Shown here one piece after another: positions 1 through 9,921 of a stretch of DNA of 64,000 nt. The DNA lies in contig CASFTW010000015.1 of the NCBI GenBank assembly GCA_949297785.1, forward strand, positions 1 through 64,000, in the 5' to 3' direction. Every line of letters begins with the position of its first letter. The first letter of the stretch is position 1. Position numbers and translations under genes: made by a program. The stretch is from an uncultured Spirochaetales bacterium. Lineage in GTDB: Bacteria; Spirochaetota; Spirochaetia; Sphaerochaetales; Sphaerochaetaceae. The notes below the pieces were generated by a model that saw only the letters and a program-made list of their open reading frames with translations, did not search any database and was not told the origin of the DNA.

Positions 1-54
1 GTGGGTCTTCTCACATACTATGCTGCCGTATTCCGTTTCCAGTTCATCTGTCAA
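1..54 (-). CDS. 5' end of an unidentified gene, cut by the window edge
   Basis: An open frame runs off the left edge on the minus strand. It begins with a TTG codon at 54-52, placed 6 nt after a strong GGAGGT (66-61), and reads MTDELETEYGSIVCEKTH before the edge. Only 18 codons are visible, so no family can be named. The start is supported mainly by the SD and its ideal spacing. The gene lies downstream of the ABC exporter operon but beyond that operon's terminator, so it is probably a separate transcript. Confidence 0.55.
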   Translation of the reverse strand, partial: MTDELETEYGSIVCEKTH

Positions 55-135
55 TGCGGCACCTCCGCTGTTATATAAAGATTCGGAACTCTTTTTGTGG
101 TCCTTATCTCTATACAAGAAAATGTCCGTTTTTGG

Positions 136-173
136 CTAAAAACAAAAGGGACAGCCGAATTAAGCCGTCCCTT
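136..173 (-). terminator. Terminator of the first ABC exporter operon
   Basis: On the minus strand AAGGGAC pairs with GTCCCTT (7 bp), extended by GGCT/GGCT with two G-U pairs around a 6-nt loop, and followed by a T-rich tail. It lies 24 bp past the stop of the exporter gene ending at 197. Confidence 0.8.
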
Positions 174-196
174 GAACGAAAATAAATATGATTTCA

Positions 197-2107
197 TCAC
201 TCGAGTTCGAAAGCGCCGGTATAAAGCCGGTAGTAGACTCCTTTTGCAGCCAGAAGCTCATCATGCGTACCGCGCTCGATGATTCTGCCGTGGTCAAGGA
301 CCATGATGCAGTTGCTGTTGCGTACCGTCGACAGACGGTGTGCAATCACAAATACAGTACGACCTTCCATCAGACGGTCCATACCCGACTGAACAAGAGT
401 CTCGGTGTGGGTATCGATGCTGCTTGTCGCCTCATCCATGACAAGAACCGGAGGATCCGCAACTGCGGCACGGGCGATTGAAAGCAGCTGACGCTGTCCC
501 TGCGAAAGCCCCTCTCCGTCATTCTCGATCATGGTATTGTAGCCCTCGGGCATCATCATGATGAAGTCATGAGCGTTGGCGAGCTTTGCCGCGGCGATGA
601 CTTCATCATCAGTTGCGTCAAGCTTTCCGAAACGGATGTTTTCCATGATCGTACCGCTGAACAGATGGGTATCCTGAAGGATCATGCCCAGGGAATGACG
701 CAGATCATCCTTCTTTATCTTGTTGATGTTTATGCCGTCAAAACGTATTTTTCCGTCCTGAATGTCATAAAACCGGTTGAGAAGATTCGTGATGGTCGTC
801 TTTCCCGCACCGGTTGAACCGACAAATGCTATTTTCTGTCCCGGCTTTGCATACAGTGTTATGTCATGGAGCACTATTTTGTCCTGCACATAGCCGAAAT
901 CCACATCATGCATCTCGATTGACCCCCTCACCGGAGTATATGTGACGGGACTGCCGTCCGTATGAGGATGTTTCCATGCCCATCTGCCCGTTCTTTCTTC
1001 TGACTCAGTCACATTGCCGCTCTCATCTTCAGTGCAGTTGACGAGTGTCACATACCCGTTGTCGACTTCGTTTTCCCTGTCCAGGAAGTCGAAGATGCGC
1101 TCTGCGCCGGCAAGTGCCATGAGAATGAAATTGGCCTGCTGTGCGATCTGGCTGATCGGATTTGCGAAACTGCGTGAAAGCTGGAGGAATGCGGCAAGCA
1201 TGCCGACGGTATAGCCGGATGCGAAGTCCCCTGCCATTATGCAGATTGCAGAACCTATGAAGACAAGCACGACGTACTGGAGGTTCCCGATATTCATTGT
1301 TATGGGCCCCATGACGTTGGAATAGCTTCCGGCCCTGGTCATTGTCTCGCAAAGCTGTTCGTTTATGGCATCGAAGTCTTTCTCGCTTTCCCCTTCATGG
1401 CAGAATACCTTCACGACCTTGCTGCCGTTTATCATTTCCTCGATGAAGCCGTTGACTCGGGCAAGATTGGCCTGCTGTGCGGCAAAATTGCGTCCGCTCT
1501 TCTTCGCAACGGATTTCGTCACATACATGAGGATAAGGGTTGCAGCTATGACTACAAGAGTCAGCTGCCAGCTGTTCCTGATCATAGTCACAAGCACCAT
1601 TATGACGGTAAGCAGGGATGATACGATACCGACAAGGGACTGTCCTATCATCTGCTGCAGGGTGTCGACATCATTCGTGAAAAGAGACATCGTCGCACCG
1701 TGCTGTGTCTGATCGTAATAAGAGACGGGAAGACGCTGGAGCTTCTCAAACATCTTGTCCCTTATGTTCATCAGCGCATCCTGCGCTATCGTCACCATTA
1801 TTCTCGAGTAGACATATACTGACAGGACACCGCATGCCATTATTGCGGCCCAGCGGGCCATCGCGGCAAGCAATGGTGTGAAACTGTCAAGCCCTCCGGT
1901 GATGAGCGGTGTGACATAATCATCGATCAGGGTCTCGATCATCGATGAGACGAAGACCGTCACAAGTGCTGAAATTATGATGCAGGCAAATACGACAGTC
2001 AGAGAGAGACCTTTGCCGCGGAAGACCTCTGAGAAAAGTCTCCTGAAAGTCTTTCCGCCGTGCTTTACCGTAGTTGTACCCATTCTTCTATTCATCGGAC
2101 CCGGCAT
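197..2107 (-). CDS. ABC exporter half-transporter with canonical ATP site
   Basis: This is a membrane-fused ABC exporter subunit of 636 aa. The first ~330 residues hold six transmembrane segments and the ATPase domain follows. Seen: Walker A (GSTGAGKTT), signature LSQGQ, and Walker B ending VLVMDEATSS with the catalytic Glu intact. The start at 2107 has GGAGG 8 nt upstream; MNRRMG at 2095 is an alternative. It overlaps the preceding exporter gene by 20 nt, and that partner has Asp in place of the Glu. The pair therefore fits heterodimeric exporters of the LmrCD/TM287-288 type with one degenerate ATP site. The substrate cannot be read from the sequence; control by a MarR protein suggests drug or toxin efflux. 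Confidence 0.93.
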   Translation of the reverse strand: MPGPMNRRMGTTTVKHGGKTFRRLFSEVFRGKGLSLTVVFACIIISALVTVFVSSMIETLIDDYVTPLITGGLDSFTPLLAAMARWAAIMACGVLSVYVYSRIMVTIAQDALMNIRDKMFEKLQRLPVSYYDQTQHGATMSLFTNDVDTLQQMIGQSLVGIVSSLLTVIMVLVTMIRNSWQLTLVVIAATLILMYVTKSVAKKSGRNFAAQQANLARVNGFIEEMINGSKVVKVFCHEGESEKDFDAINEQLCETMTRAGSYSNVMGPITMNIGNLQYVVLVFIGSAICIMAGDFASGYTVGMLAAFLQLSRSFANPISQIAQQANFILMALAGAERIFDFLDRENEVDNGYVTLVNCTEDESGNVTESEERTGRWAWKHPHTDGSPVTYTPVRGSIEMHDVDFGYVQDKIVLHDITLYAKPGQKIAFVGSTGAGKTTITNLLNRFYDIQDGKIRFDGININKIKKDDLRHSLGMILQDTHLFSGTIMENIRFGKLDATDDEVIAAAKLANAHDFIMMMPEGYNTMIENDGEGLSQGQRQLLSIARAAVADPPVLVMDEATSSIDTHTETLVQSGMDRLMEGRTVFVIAHRLSTVRNSNCIMVLDHGRIIERGTHDELLAAKGVYYRLYTGAFELE

Positions 2108-3827
2108 TTTCCTTACCTCCCAGCTGTACGCTTACAAGTGCCTGATAGACTTCATTTCTTGCCATCAGCTCATCGTGTGTTCCCACATCCTGGATACGTC
2201 CGTTGTCCATGATGATTATCTTGTCGGCATCAAGTACGGAATTGACACGCTGCGAGATTATGATCTTCGTGGTACCTTTGACATCATTTCTCAGCGCCTG
2301 TCTGATCTTTGCATCAGTTGCAGTGTCAACCGCGCTTGTGGAGTCGTCGAAGATTATGACCTGAGGGTTCTTGAGCAGGGCCCTGGCGATGCAGAGTCTC
2401 TGTTTCTGTCCGCCGGAGAAGTTGTTGCCGCCCTGCTCCACAACACTGTCGAGCCCGTCTTTTGCGGAGAACACGAAATCGGCATTGGCAACTGTAAGCG
2501 CCCATTTCATCTCTTCTTCCGTCGCATCCTTGTTACCCCACTGGAGGTTGCTTCTCACGGTTCCCGAGAAAAGCGTGTTCTTCTGAAGGACAACCGCAAC
2601 CCTGTTCCTCAGTGCACTCAGGTTGTATTCCCTGACATCATGATCACCGACAAGGACCGAGCCTTCCGTGACATCGTAAAGACGGGCGATCAGTGATATG
2701 AATGATGATTTGCCGCTTCCGGTGGAACCGAGGATTCCCACCATCTCTCCAGCACTGATCTTTATGTTTATGTCCTTGAGACAGAGGGAGTGGCCCTTTC
2801 CGCCGTACGAGAAGCTTACGTTTTTGAATTCGATGTCTCCGTTCTCAACTTCCTTAAGGCCCGGGCCGTCAAGTTCCATGTCCGCTTCCGTTGCCAGCAC
2901 CTGGCATATACGCTCGGCGGATGCACGGCTTATGGAAAGCATGGTTATGATCATCGCGATCATGACAAGGGATGAGAGGATCTGCATGGTATATGTGAAT
3001 GTGGACATGAGCTGTCCAGTGCCCATCTCACCGCCCATGATGAGGTGGGCGCCGAACCAGCAGATTGCCAGCATGCATGTATAGGCAACCGCCTGCACCA
3101 TCGGGTTCATGAGTATCATGAATTTCTGGGCTCTCACGAAATCATTTCTTATTGATGCGGAGGAATCATTGAACTTGTCAATCTGATGGGCTTCCCTCAC
3201 ATAGGCCTTCACCGTTCTGATACCGGTGAGATTCTCCTCGACAACCATGTTCAGTTTATCGTAGTTTCTGAAGACACGGTTGAAAATAGGATGGACCTTT
3301 CTCATCAGCAGATACACAAGAACGGCGATCACGGGTATCGCGACCGCAAAGATCATGACGAGAGAACCTCCGGTATTCGCCACCATCACTATTGCGAAAA
3401 TGAACATCACGGGGGCACGGAAACAGATTCTCGTCAGCATCTGGTATGACTGCTGTACATTCTGGACATCTGTGGTCATTCTCGTGATGAGTGAAGATGT
3501 GGAGAAAGAATCGATGTTCCTGAAAGAGAAATCCTGCAGATGGTAGAAGATATCATGCCTGAGGTTCTTTGCAAAACCGGAAGAGGCTTTTGCCGCAGTG
3601 AAGGCGCCAGCGACGCCGAATGAAAGAGACAGAAGCGCAGCCAGGACAATGAGAACGCTCATGCGCACGATATAATCCATATCGCCGGCATAGACACCGT
3701 TATCTATGATGAGGGCCATAAGCATCGGTATGAGAACTTCCATGGCAACCTCTCCGATCATCAGAAGCGGTGTAATGACTGTAGGCACGATATACTCCCT
3801 GATGCTCTTAGACAGTAACTTTAACAC
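2088..3827 (-). CDS. ABC exporter half-transporter with degenerate ATP site
   Basis: Partner half-transporter, 579 aa from the GTG at 3827, which follows GGAG with 7-nt spacing inside the end of the marR gene. An ATG at 3890 is in frame but would overlap marR by 83 nt and lacks an SD. The N-terminal half is the six-helix membrane domain. The C-terminal half has Walker A (GSTGSGKSS), signature FSGGQ, and Walker B IIFDDSTSA. The Asp-Asp where Asp-Glu is expected marks the non-hydrolysing site of heterodimeric exporters. It is co-transcribed between marR and the canonical subunit. Confidence 0.92.
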   Translation of the reverse strand: MLKLLSKSIREYIVPTVITPLLMIGEVAMEVLIPMLMALIIDNGVYAGDMDYIVRMSVLIVLAALLSLSFGVAGAFTAAKASSGFAKNLRHDIFYHLQDFSFRNIDSFSTSSLITRMTTDVQNVQQSYQMLTRICFRAPVMFIFAIVMVANTGGSLVMIFAVAIPVIAVLVYLLMRKVHPIFNRVFRNYDKLNMVVEENLTGIRTVKAYVREAHQIDKFNDSSASIRNDFVRAQKFMILMNPMVQAVAYTCMLAICWFGAHLIMGGEMGTGQLMSTFTYTMQILSSLVMIAMIITMLSISRASAERICQVLATEADMELDGPGLKEVENGDIEFKNVSFSYGGKGHSLCLKDINIKISAGEMVGILGSTGSGKSSFISLIARLYDVTEGSVLVGDHDVREYNLSALRNRVAVVLQKNTLFSGTVRSNLQWGNKDATEEEMKWALTVANADFVFSAKDGLDSVVEQGGNNFSGGQKQRLCIARALLKNPQVIIFDDSTSAVDTATDAKIRQALRNDVKGTTKIIISQRVNSVLDADKIIIMDNGRIQDVGTHDELMARNEVYQALVSVQLGGKENAGSDE

Positions 3828-4263
3828 TTGCCAACTCCAATATTTTATCCAGTTTTTCCACGACAGCACTGAAAAGGCCCAGCTCCTCACTGCTTATCGT
3901 GACACCTATTATTCTGTAAATATCCTTAAGCTGTGCGGCACATTTCCTGACCGCCTCATCTCCCTGGGGCGTCAGCGTGACAGTGCGCATTCTCCTGTCG
4001 GAAAGTGAAGCATTTCTGACAGCAAGACCTCTTGAAACAAGATTGTCGACAAGAAAGCTTACGGTCGGCCTTCTCAGACCTGTGAATTTCTCAATTTCCT
4101 TCTGGCTTACCGATCCGCCGCATTTCTGCAGAAAAGTACAGATTCTCAACTGCTGTGCAGTGCAGGAACCTGCCTTTCCGGCTGCGTTTTCACTTACCCT
4201 TCTGATTTTATCAGAAAGAGAAACGACCTCCTCCATGATATTCCCAACACTTCTGGTATCCAT
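3808..4263 (-). CDS. MarR-family transcriptional regulator
   Basis: A 151-aa winged-helix repressor of the MarR family. The recognition region is recognisable around RRPTVSFLVDNLVSRGLA, followed by the wing with SDRRMRTVTLTPQG, typical of MarR proteins that sense small molecules or stress. GGAGAG lies 4-6 nt before the ATG. It is the first gene of an operon with two ABC exporter halves and probably represses that operon, as many exporter-linked MarR proteins do. A second marR/exporter operon of the same gene order lies at 29496-33456. The inducer is unknown. Confidence 0.9.
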   Translation of the reverse strand: MDTRSVGNIMEEVVSLSDKIRRVSENAAGKAGSCTAQQLRICTFLQKCGGSVSQKEIEKFTGLRRPTVSFLVDNLVSRGLAVRNASLSDRRMRTVTLTPQGDEAVRKCAAQLKDIYRIIGVTISSEELGLFSAVVEKLDKILELASVKVTV

Positions 4264-4285
4264 AAAACTCTCCGGTACAAGCTAA

Positions 4286-4314
4286 AACGTAACAGGAGAA
4301 AAAACAATCGTCAA
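4286..4314 (-). promoter_or_regulatory. Promoter of the marR-ABC exporter operon
   Basis: On the minus strand, TTGACG (4314-4309), a 17-nt spacer and TACGTT (4291-4286) precede marR by about 25 nt. No clear palindromic operator was found over it, in contrast to the second marR operon. Confidence 0.6.
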
Positions 4315-4340
4315 CCATGTTTCCGATACGGGAATGCATG

Positions 4341-4373
4341 AAAAAACAGCCGCACACCGATGATGCGCAGCTG
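4341..4373 (-). terminator. Terminator of the pst-pho operon
   Basis: Minus-strand hairpin with a 10-bp stem (CAGCTGCGCA with TGTGCGGCTG, two G-U pairs), a 7-nt loop and six T residues. It follows the phoR stop at 4407 and separates the phosphate operon from marR. Confidence 0.85.
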
Positions 4374-4406
4374 CAGTGGCAAATGAAAAAAGTTTCTTTT
4401 CTTTCG

Positions 4407-6080
4407 TCAGCCGATCAGACAGTCAATCGGAAAAGAAACGATGAATACGGAGCCTTTTCCTTCACTGGATGTGAGTTTCACCTGAGCACCCAGCACAAGA
4501 GCGGCATGTTTCACGATGGAAAGTCCAAGACCGGTTCCGCCTGTCGAGCGGGAATGGGATGTGTCCACGCGGTAGAATCTCTCGAAGATGCGTGCCTGAT
4601 GTTCAGATGGGATTCCTATCCCGTTGTCACGTACCGAGACGGCAATGGCATCAGGACCTTTCTTTATGGAAAGCTCGAGGAAACCTCCTTCCCTGTTATA
4701 GCGCACGGCATTGTCGCAGAGATTGAAAATGATCTCGTATACAAGACGCGGAACACTGTTTATCTTTATGTCATCCACATCCTTTTTCAGCGTGACATGC
4801 TTTTCGTCCGCACTCTTTGAAAGGGCGTCAAACACTGACGACGCTATTTCTGCAAGGTTAACAGGCTCCTTCGGGAATTCCTTGGTCTCGTCAAGCTGGC
4901 TCAGCCTGATTATGTCTTCAACAAGAGTGACCAGGTGCTCGGCCTCGCTGTGGATCCGGCTTACGAAGGAAGCCTTGTCTTCCTCCTTCACAAGGTTGTT
5001 CATCAAAAGCTCGCTTGCGGCGAGGATTGAATGCAGCGGCGTCTTGAGCTCATGGCTCACATTGGCGCTGAATTCCCTTCTCATGCCCTCGGAAAGGACT
5101 TTCTCTGTCTCATCAACTATGAGGATGCAGGTGCCGATCGTCTTGTTGCTCTTCTCGTCATGAATGCGGTTTGCAATAAGCCTGTTCACGAAACCGTTAC
5201 GTTCGAAGAAGTATTCGCTTCTGCCGTTTCTCTTCACTTCATCAAGGGCATTCATGAACTCCACTGAACGCTCAAGCACAAGTATGTTCTTGCCCACAAC
5301 GGCCTGACTTCCTCCGAACAGCTTCACCGCAGAGGAGTTGATGCTCACTATGAGATCCGCACTGTTCAGGATGATCATTCCCTCCCTCATGTTGTCCGTG
5401 ATGGCATTGAACTCCTTCTGGCGGTAGCGGATAGTGTCGATCTGTTTCGCGATCTGCCTGTTCTGGTTGTCGATTCTGACCAGCAGCGGGGAAATTTCCC
5501 CGTATGTCTCGTTGTCAAGCGGATTGTCGAGATCGAGATTGTTGAGAGGTTCTATGATTCTGCCGGAGATCCACTTCGAGATGAACATGCACAGAATGAA
5601 GGCAAGTGCAAGGACACCAAGCATGTAAGGAATGACGCCGAGCGTGAGACGGAAGACAGAATGCTGCGTCAGGGACAGACGCACGATGGATCCGTCATCT
5701 ATTCGGACTGCGCTGTAAAGCGTCTCTTCGGCTATCGTATCAGAAAGTCTTCTCGACTGTCCGTAACCGAACTGCATCGCATCGATTATCTCCTGACGGG
5801 AGGCATGGTTGTCCATGCCGGAGGCATCGGCCGCGGTATCGTAGATCACCGTGCCGTCCTTATCTATCCATGTCACACGGTACACATCACTGTCAAAATC
5901 ATCAAAAAAAGTCGCCCCCGCCTTTTCCACAGCCTCCCCCGTCAGCTCGGCCTGAGCCTGAAGAGTCGCGAACTCCATTCCGGTGAAATAGGAATTGAGA
6001 AAGAAAAGCGTGAAGACAAGACTGAAAACCATAACTATACAGCATGAAAGCAGTACGGCACGGAAAATGGTTTTATTCAT
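4407..6080 (-). CDS. phoR: Phosphate-sensing histidine kinase PhoR
   Basis: A 557-aa membrane sensor kinase. Seen in order: one transmembrane helix near residues 8-30; an extracytoplasmic domain of ~115 residues; a second helix near 148-170; a PAS-like region (ITDNMREGMIILN); the HisKA box SHELKTPLHS with the phospho-accepting His; and HATPase motifs N (NLCDNAVRYN), G1 (DNGIGIP), F (RFYRV) and G2 (GTGLGLS). It is the last gene of the pst operon, directly after phoB, so it most likely phosphorylates PhoB when phosphate is scarce and is held in check by PstSCAB-PhoU. An AGAGGTG SD precedes the ATG. Confidence 0.92.
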   Translation of the reverse strand: MNKTIFRAVLLSCCIVMVFSLVFTLFFLNSYFTGMEFATLQAQAELTGEAVEKAGATFFDDFDSDVYRVTWIDKDGTVIYDTAADASGMDNHASRQEIIDAMQFGYGQSRRLSDTIAEETLYSAVRIDDGSIVRLSLTQHSVFRLTLGVIPYMLGVLALAFILCMFISKWISGRIIEPLNNLDLDNPLDNETYGEISPLLVRIDNQNRQIAKQIDTIRYRQKEFNAITDNMREGMIILNSADLIVSINSSAVKLFGGSQAVVGKNILVLERSVEFMNALDEVKRNGRSEYFFERNGFVNRLIANRIHDEKSNKTIGTCILIVDETEKVLSEGMRREFSANVSHELKTPLHSILAASELLMNNLVKEEDKASFVSRIHSEAEHLVTLVEDIIRLSQLDETKEFPKEPVNLAEIASSVFDALSKSADEKHVTLKKDVDDIKINSVPRLVYEIIFNLCDNAVRYNREGGFLELSIKKGPDAIAVSVRDNGIGIPSEHQARIFERFYRVDTSHSRSTGGTGLGLSIVKHAALVLGAQVKLTSSEGKGSVFIVSFPIDCLIG

Positions 6081-6091
6081 AAAGTCACCTC

Positions 6092-6757
6092 TTATCCTTC
6101 AATACGGTAGCCTACACCCCTGACAGTCTCGATGAGGGCACCTGCACTGCCGAGTTTCTGCCGCAGTGTCTTTATGTGGGCATCTACGGTCCTTGTCTCG
6201 GTACCCGCACTCTGCATCCATATTCTGTCAAGCAGCGTCTCCCGGGTGAATACGATGCCCGGGTTTGACATGAGAAGCTCAAGAAGATCGAATTCCTTGA
6301 GCGTAAGGGCAATCTTCCTGCCTTCAACCATCACGACATGTTCGGCCTTGTTGAGGGTTATGAGGCCGAGCGTTAGCACGGAAGTCTCCTTTTTCCCGCT
6401 TCTTCTCAGCACGGCCTTGACCCGGCTGACCATCTCCATCATTCCGAAAGGTTTGACAAGATAGTCATCCGCACCCGCATCAAGGCTCTCGACTTTGTCA
6501 TATTCACTTCCCTTTGCCGTCGCCATGATGACCGGTATGTCGCGGTATTCATGCGAAGCCTTCAGCCGACGCAGGATACCGACGCCGCTTTCCCCGGGAA
6601 GCATTATGTCCAGAATGATAAGGTCGGGAATGGTTTTCTCCAGTGCTTCAAAGAGAAGGGAGGCATCGGAAAACCCCTGAGCCTTGAAGCCCATGCTGTT
6701 AAGTGTGTATATCTCTATTTCCCTGATGCTCTCATCATCTTCAACCGTGAAAATCAT
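6092..6757 (-). CDS. phoB: Phosphate response regulator PhoB
   Basis: A 221-aa OmpR/PhoB-type response regulator. The receiver domain has the acidic pocket (VEDDES), the phospho-acceptor Asp at about residue 50 (LIILDIMLPG) and the conserved Lys (LVKPFG). The C-terminal winged-helix domain has LTLKEFDLLELL and ends with the DNA-binding hairpin VRGVGYRIEG. It shares an ATGA overlap with phoU and is followed by phoR. The likely target is the repeat array in front of pstS at 10814-10840, in addition to sites elsewhere. Confidence 0.93.
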   Translation of the reverse strand: MIFTVEDDESIREIEIYTLNSMGFKAQGFSDASLLFEALEKTIPDLIILDIMLPGESGVGILRRLKASHEYRDIPVIMATAKGSEYDKVESLDAGADDYLVKPFGMMEMVSRVKAVLRRSGKKETSVLTLGLITLNKAEHVVMVEGRKIALTLKEFDLLELLMSNPGIVFTRETLLDRIWMQSAGTETRTVDAHIKTLRQKLGSAGALIETVRGVGYRIEG

Positions 6758-7410
6758 TCCTGTTCATCTCTCCTGTGTATGCCGGTGACCGAATATTCAA
6801 CCCATTCGGCAACATTGACTGCATGATCTCCGATTCTCTCGAAATACTTTGCGATCATCAGAAGATCACTTGCATACTCACCGTCTATCTCTTTCCGGTT
6901 GATGGCCTCAATGACAACTTTCTTCAGCTGCACGAAAAGCTCATCAACGACATCATCATATTTTATCACGGACAGAGCGAGATTCTCATCCTGCTTTACA
7001 AAAGCATCAATTGAATCGCGGACCATCTTCTTGGTTGCAAGACCCATTTCCCGGATCAGGCTGTATTCGCCATGCTGATGATGAGCCGTGTATGCAATCA
7101 TCTCCCCGATATCATCTGCCTGGTCTCCGATTCTCTCAAGGTCAGTGACCATCTTGAGCGCCGCGCTGATCTGGCGCAGATCGCTTGCCACGGGCTGCTG
7201 ATGCAGGAGCATCTTCATGCACAGCGCGGTGATCTCCGATTCCTTCTCATCGATTTCCCTTTCTCTCTGGGAAACAACCTTCACAAGTGCGGTATCGCCG
7301 TTGATCAGGGCATCGACACAAGTATCGATCGCACTCTCGCAAAGGCCTCCCATCTGGATCATCTCGTTATTCAGATCAGTCAGCTGTTCTGTAAATTTTA
7401 TTCTTGTCAT
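6754..7410 (-). CDS. phoU: Phosphate signalling protein PhoU
   Basis: A 218-aa all-helical PhoU protein made of two similar three-helix repeats, each with the conserved ERIGDQADDIGE / ERIGDHAVNVAE metal-binding signature. PhoU links the PstSCAB transporter to PhoR and keeps the Pho regulon off when phosphate is plentiful. Its place between pstB and phoB fits this role. It is separated from pstB by 4 nt and overlaps phoB by 4 nt, which suggests translational coupling. Confidence 0.95.
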   Translation of the reverse strand: MTRIKFTEQLTDLNNEMIQMGGLCESAIDTCVDALINGDTALVKVVSQREREIDEKESEITALCMKMLLHQQPVASDLRQISAALKMVTDLERIGDQADDIGEMIAYTAHHQHGEYSLIREMGLATKKMVRDSIDAFVKQDENLALSVIKYDDVVDELFVQLKKVVIEAINRKEIDGEYASDLLMIAKYFERIGDHAVNVAEWVEYSVTGIHRRDEQE

Positions 7411-7414
7411 AATA

Positions 7415-8167
7415 TCAACCGAACCTTCCTGTAATGTATTCTTCTGTCTTCTTCAGCTTAGGCTTGCTGAACAGTTCCTCCGTATCGCCGGCTTCAATCA
7501 GCTCGCCGAGAAGGAAGAAGGCAGTCGTGTCACTTATTCTCAGCGCCTGCTGCATGTTGTGGGTGACAATGACTATAGTATAATCTTTTTTAAGTTCAAT
7601 AGCCAAATCTTCTATCTTGCTTGTTGAAATCGGATCAAGGGCGGAAGTCGGCTCATCCATGAGAAGAACCTTAGGCTCAACCGCAAGGGCACGCGCTATG
7701 CACAGTCTCTGCTGCTGTCCGCCGGAAAGCCCGGTCGCATTCTTCTTCAGGCGGTCCTTTACCTCGTCCCAGAGAGCTGCGTTCTTCAACGAACGTTCGA
7801 CAATCTCGTCAAGCTTTGCCTTCGACTTTATCCCGTTTGTTCTGGGACCGTAAGCGATATTGTCATAAATACTCATCAGAAACGGATTCGGCTTCTGGAA
7901 TACCATGCCGATATCTCTTCTCAGTCCGTTGACATCTACTTTCGGGCTGAAAATGTCCTGTCCTTCGTAAAGAACCTGTCCTTCAATCCTCACACCGTCG
8001 ATCAGATCATTCATTCTGTTGAGAGTTCTCAGATAAGTACTCTTTCCGCAGCCTGAAGGTCCGATGAGAGCTGTTATGCTCTTCTCCTCGATGTCAAGAT
8101 TTATATCCTTAAGAGCCTGGCTCTGGCCGTACCAGAGATTGAGGTTGTGTGTTTCTAGAATTTTCAC
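7415..8167 (-). CDS. pstB: Phosphate ABC transporter ATP-binding protein PstB
   Basis: A 250-aa ATPase that powers phosphate import through PstCA. Walker A is GPSGCGKST, the signature is LSGGQQQR and Walker B is [13 protein letters not shown]; the PstB-typical [12 protein letters not shown] segment follows Walker A. The start is a GTG at 8167 that overlaps the pstA stop (GTGA), so translation is coupled to pstA. Full length for the family. Confidence 0.96.
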   Translation of the reverse strand: MKILETHNLNLWYGQSQALKDINLDIEEKSITALIGPSGCGKSTYLRTLNRMNDLIDGVRIEGQVLYEGQDIFSPKVDVNGLRRDIGMVFQKPNPFLMSIYDNIAYGPRTNGIKSKAKLDEIVERSLKNAALWDEVKDRLKKNATGLSGGQQQRLCIARALAVEPKVLLMDEPTSALDPISTSKIEDLAIELKKDYTIVIVTHNMQQALRISDTTAFFLLGELIEAGDTEELFSKPKLKKTEEYITGRFG

Positions 8168-9024
8168 TGTCCATTTCTCCTTTCCATGAGACGTCCCATG
8201 AGAGTTGTTGCAATGTTTATGAGAATCGTCAGCACCATGAGGATTGCCGCAATCGCATATGCAACTTCAAACTCGCCCTGTTCCTTTGCGTATACATACA
8301 GGGCAACTGTGAGTGTGGCACCGGAAGATCTCAGGCCTTCGATGAAACCGTTGAGATTGTGTGCGAAACCTGTCGTGAAGAGCAGCGCGGCACTTTCGCC
8401 CAGGATACGTCCGATCGCAAGGATACAGCCTGTGACGATTCCGTTTATGCAGCTGGGAAGGACGACCGTCCTTATGACTCTCCACTTTCCGGCACCCAGT
8501 GCGAATGCCCCTTCCCTGTAGCTCTGAGGAACAGTCTTGAGTGCTTCCTGCGTTGTTCTGAGGATTGTAGGCAGGTTCATGATCACAAGGGTCATTGAAC
8601 CGGCAAGCAAAGATGTCTGCAGACCCATGAACTGACAGAACACCAGCATGCCGACAAGGCCATATATGATTGAGGGAATGCCGGAAAGAGTCTCGGCAGC
8701 GAATTCGATGAGCTCGACGACTTTCCTGTTCTTTGCATACTCAGTGAGGTAGATTGCGGCACCGACACCGATCGGAAGAACCATCACAAGCGTCGCGATC
8801 ACGACATAGATAGTGTTCATGATATCAGGAAGGATACCGATCGTGTGCCTGAGATAGCTGGGGCTTGTGGAAACAAGAGACCAGGTGATCTCAGGTATGC
8901 CTTTGTAAAAAATATAAAGTATCATGAAAAGCGTGAGGGCCGTCACGGCTGCTATCGAGATGTAGCAGAAAGCCTTCATCATATTGCCCCATGCCTTTCT
9001 TCTGTTTGACAACTGCTGGATCAT
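8164..9024 (-). CDS. pstA: Phosphate ABC transporter permease PstA
   Basis: A 286-aa inner-membrane permease with six predicted helices and the coupling-helix region [20 protein letters not shown] that contacts PstB. It overlaps pstC by 4 nt upstream and pstB by 4 nt downstream. With PstC it forms the transmembrane channel for inorganic phosphate delivered by PstS. Confidence 0.95.
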   Translation of the reverse strand: MIQQLSNRRKAWGNMMKAFCYISIAAVTALTLFMILYIFYKGIPEITWSLVSTSPSYLRHTIGILPDIMNTIYVVIATLVMVLPIGVGAAIYLTEYAKNRKVVELIEFAAETLSGIPSIIYGLVGMLVFCQFMGLQTSLLAGSMTLVIMNLPTILRTTQEALKTVPQSYREGAFALGAGKWRVIRTVVLPSCINGIVTGCILAIGRILGESAALLFTTGFAHNLNGFIEGLRSSGATLTVALYVYAKEQGEFEVAYAIAAILMVLTILINIATTLMGRLMERRNGQ

Positions 9025-9887
9025 ACGCTCTGACTCCTCTTTTTGATCAGCATAAGTGTTGCGTTGATGAGCATGATGAAGAAAAAGAGAACAAGTGCGA
9101 TTGAGAAAAGCGCCTGTCTCTGAAGTCCTGATGAATAGCTCATCTCACTTGCAACGGCGGTTGTAAGGAATCTTACGCTCTGGAAGAGACTGGGCATGTT
9201 TGCGACGTTTCCCGCAACCATCATGACAGCCATTGCCTCACCGATTGCACGTCCGATGCCAAGTACGATTGCCGTGAAGATTCCGCTTTTAGCAGCCGGA
9301 ACCGTCACTTTGAAATATGTTTCCGTGTCTGTCGCACCAAGTGCGAGAGAAGCTTCCTCATATTCCCTGGGAACCGCCTGAAGAGAACTCAATGACACCT
9401 TGATTACCGAAGGAAGAATCATTATGGCAAGCACTATTATAGCGGCAAGAAGGCTTGCACCGTCAGGCACGTTGAAAATTGCCATGATACCCGGAACAAG
9501 TATGAGCATGCCTACAAGACCGTAAACAACTGAGGGAATACCGGAGAGAACTCCGATACAAAGCTCCATTACCTGGCAGACTTTCTTTGGCGCCATCTTC
9601 GCAAGATAGACCGATGCGAAAAATCCTATCGGAACGCCGATGATGATTGCGCCTGCCGTACCGTAGATGCTTGTCAGGATAAAAGGAAGAATTCCATACT
9701 CAGGCTCAGCTGCAGTAGAAGCCCAGCGTTTTCCGAAAAGGAAATCCGCCAGGCCTATTTCCCTTATGGCAGGCAGCCCGGAGATTACCAGATACACCGT
9801 GATAACCAGAACCGAGCCGACCGCTATGAGTCCGAGGATCAGGAATATGAAGTGAATTACATCTTCTTTAGCTTTTTTTGCGTTCAT
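9021..9887 (-). CDS. pstC: Phosphate ABC transporter permease PstC
   Basis: A 288-aa permease with six predicted membrane helices and an EAA-type coupling loop (LQAVPREYEEASLALGA). The order pstS-pstC-pstA-pstB is the usual one. The 34-bp gap from pstS contains no terminator that I can see, so both are probably on one transcript. Spacing and overlaps point to a single operon down to phoR. Confidence 0.95.
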   Translation of the reverse strand: MNAKKAKEDVIHFIFLILGLIAVGSVLVITVYLVISGLPAIREIGLADFLFGKRWASTAAEPEYGILPFILTSIYGTAGAIIIGVPIGFFASVYLAKMAPKKVCQVMELCIGVLSGIPSVVYGLVGMLILVPGIMAIFNVPDGASLLAAIIVLAIMILPSVIKVSLSSLQAVPREYEEASLALGATDTETYFKVTVPAAKSGIFTAIVLGIGRAIGEAMAVMMVAGNVANMPSLFQSVRFLTTAVASEMSYSSGLQRQALFSIALVLFFFIMLINATLMLIKKRSQSV

Positions 9888-9921
9888 TTCCCATTCCTAC
9901 GTTATTCTGCTGATTGTTTTC

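Noticed and set aside
4317-4820. A 167-aa plus-strand frame opposite phoR
   Set aside because: It is antisense to conserved kinase motifs and spans the pst operon terminator; no SD or family match.
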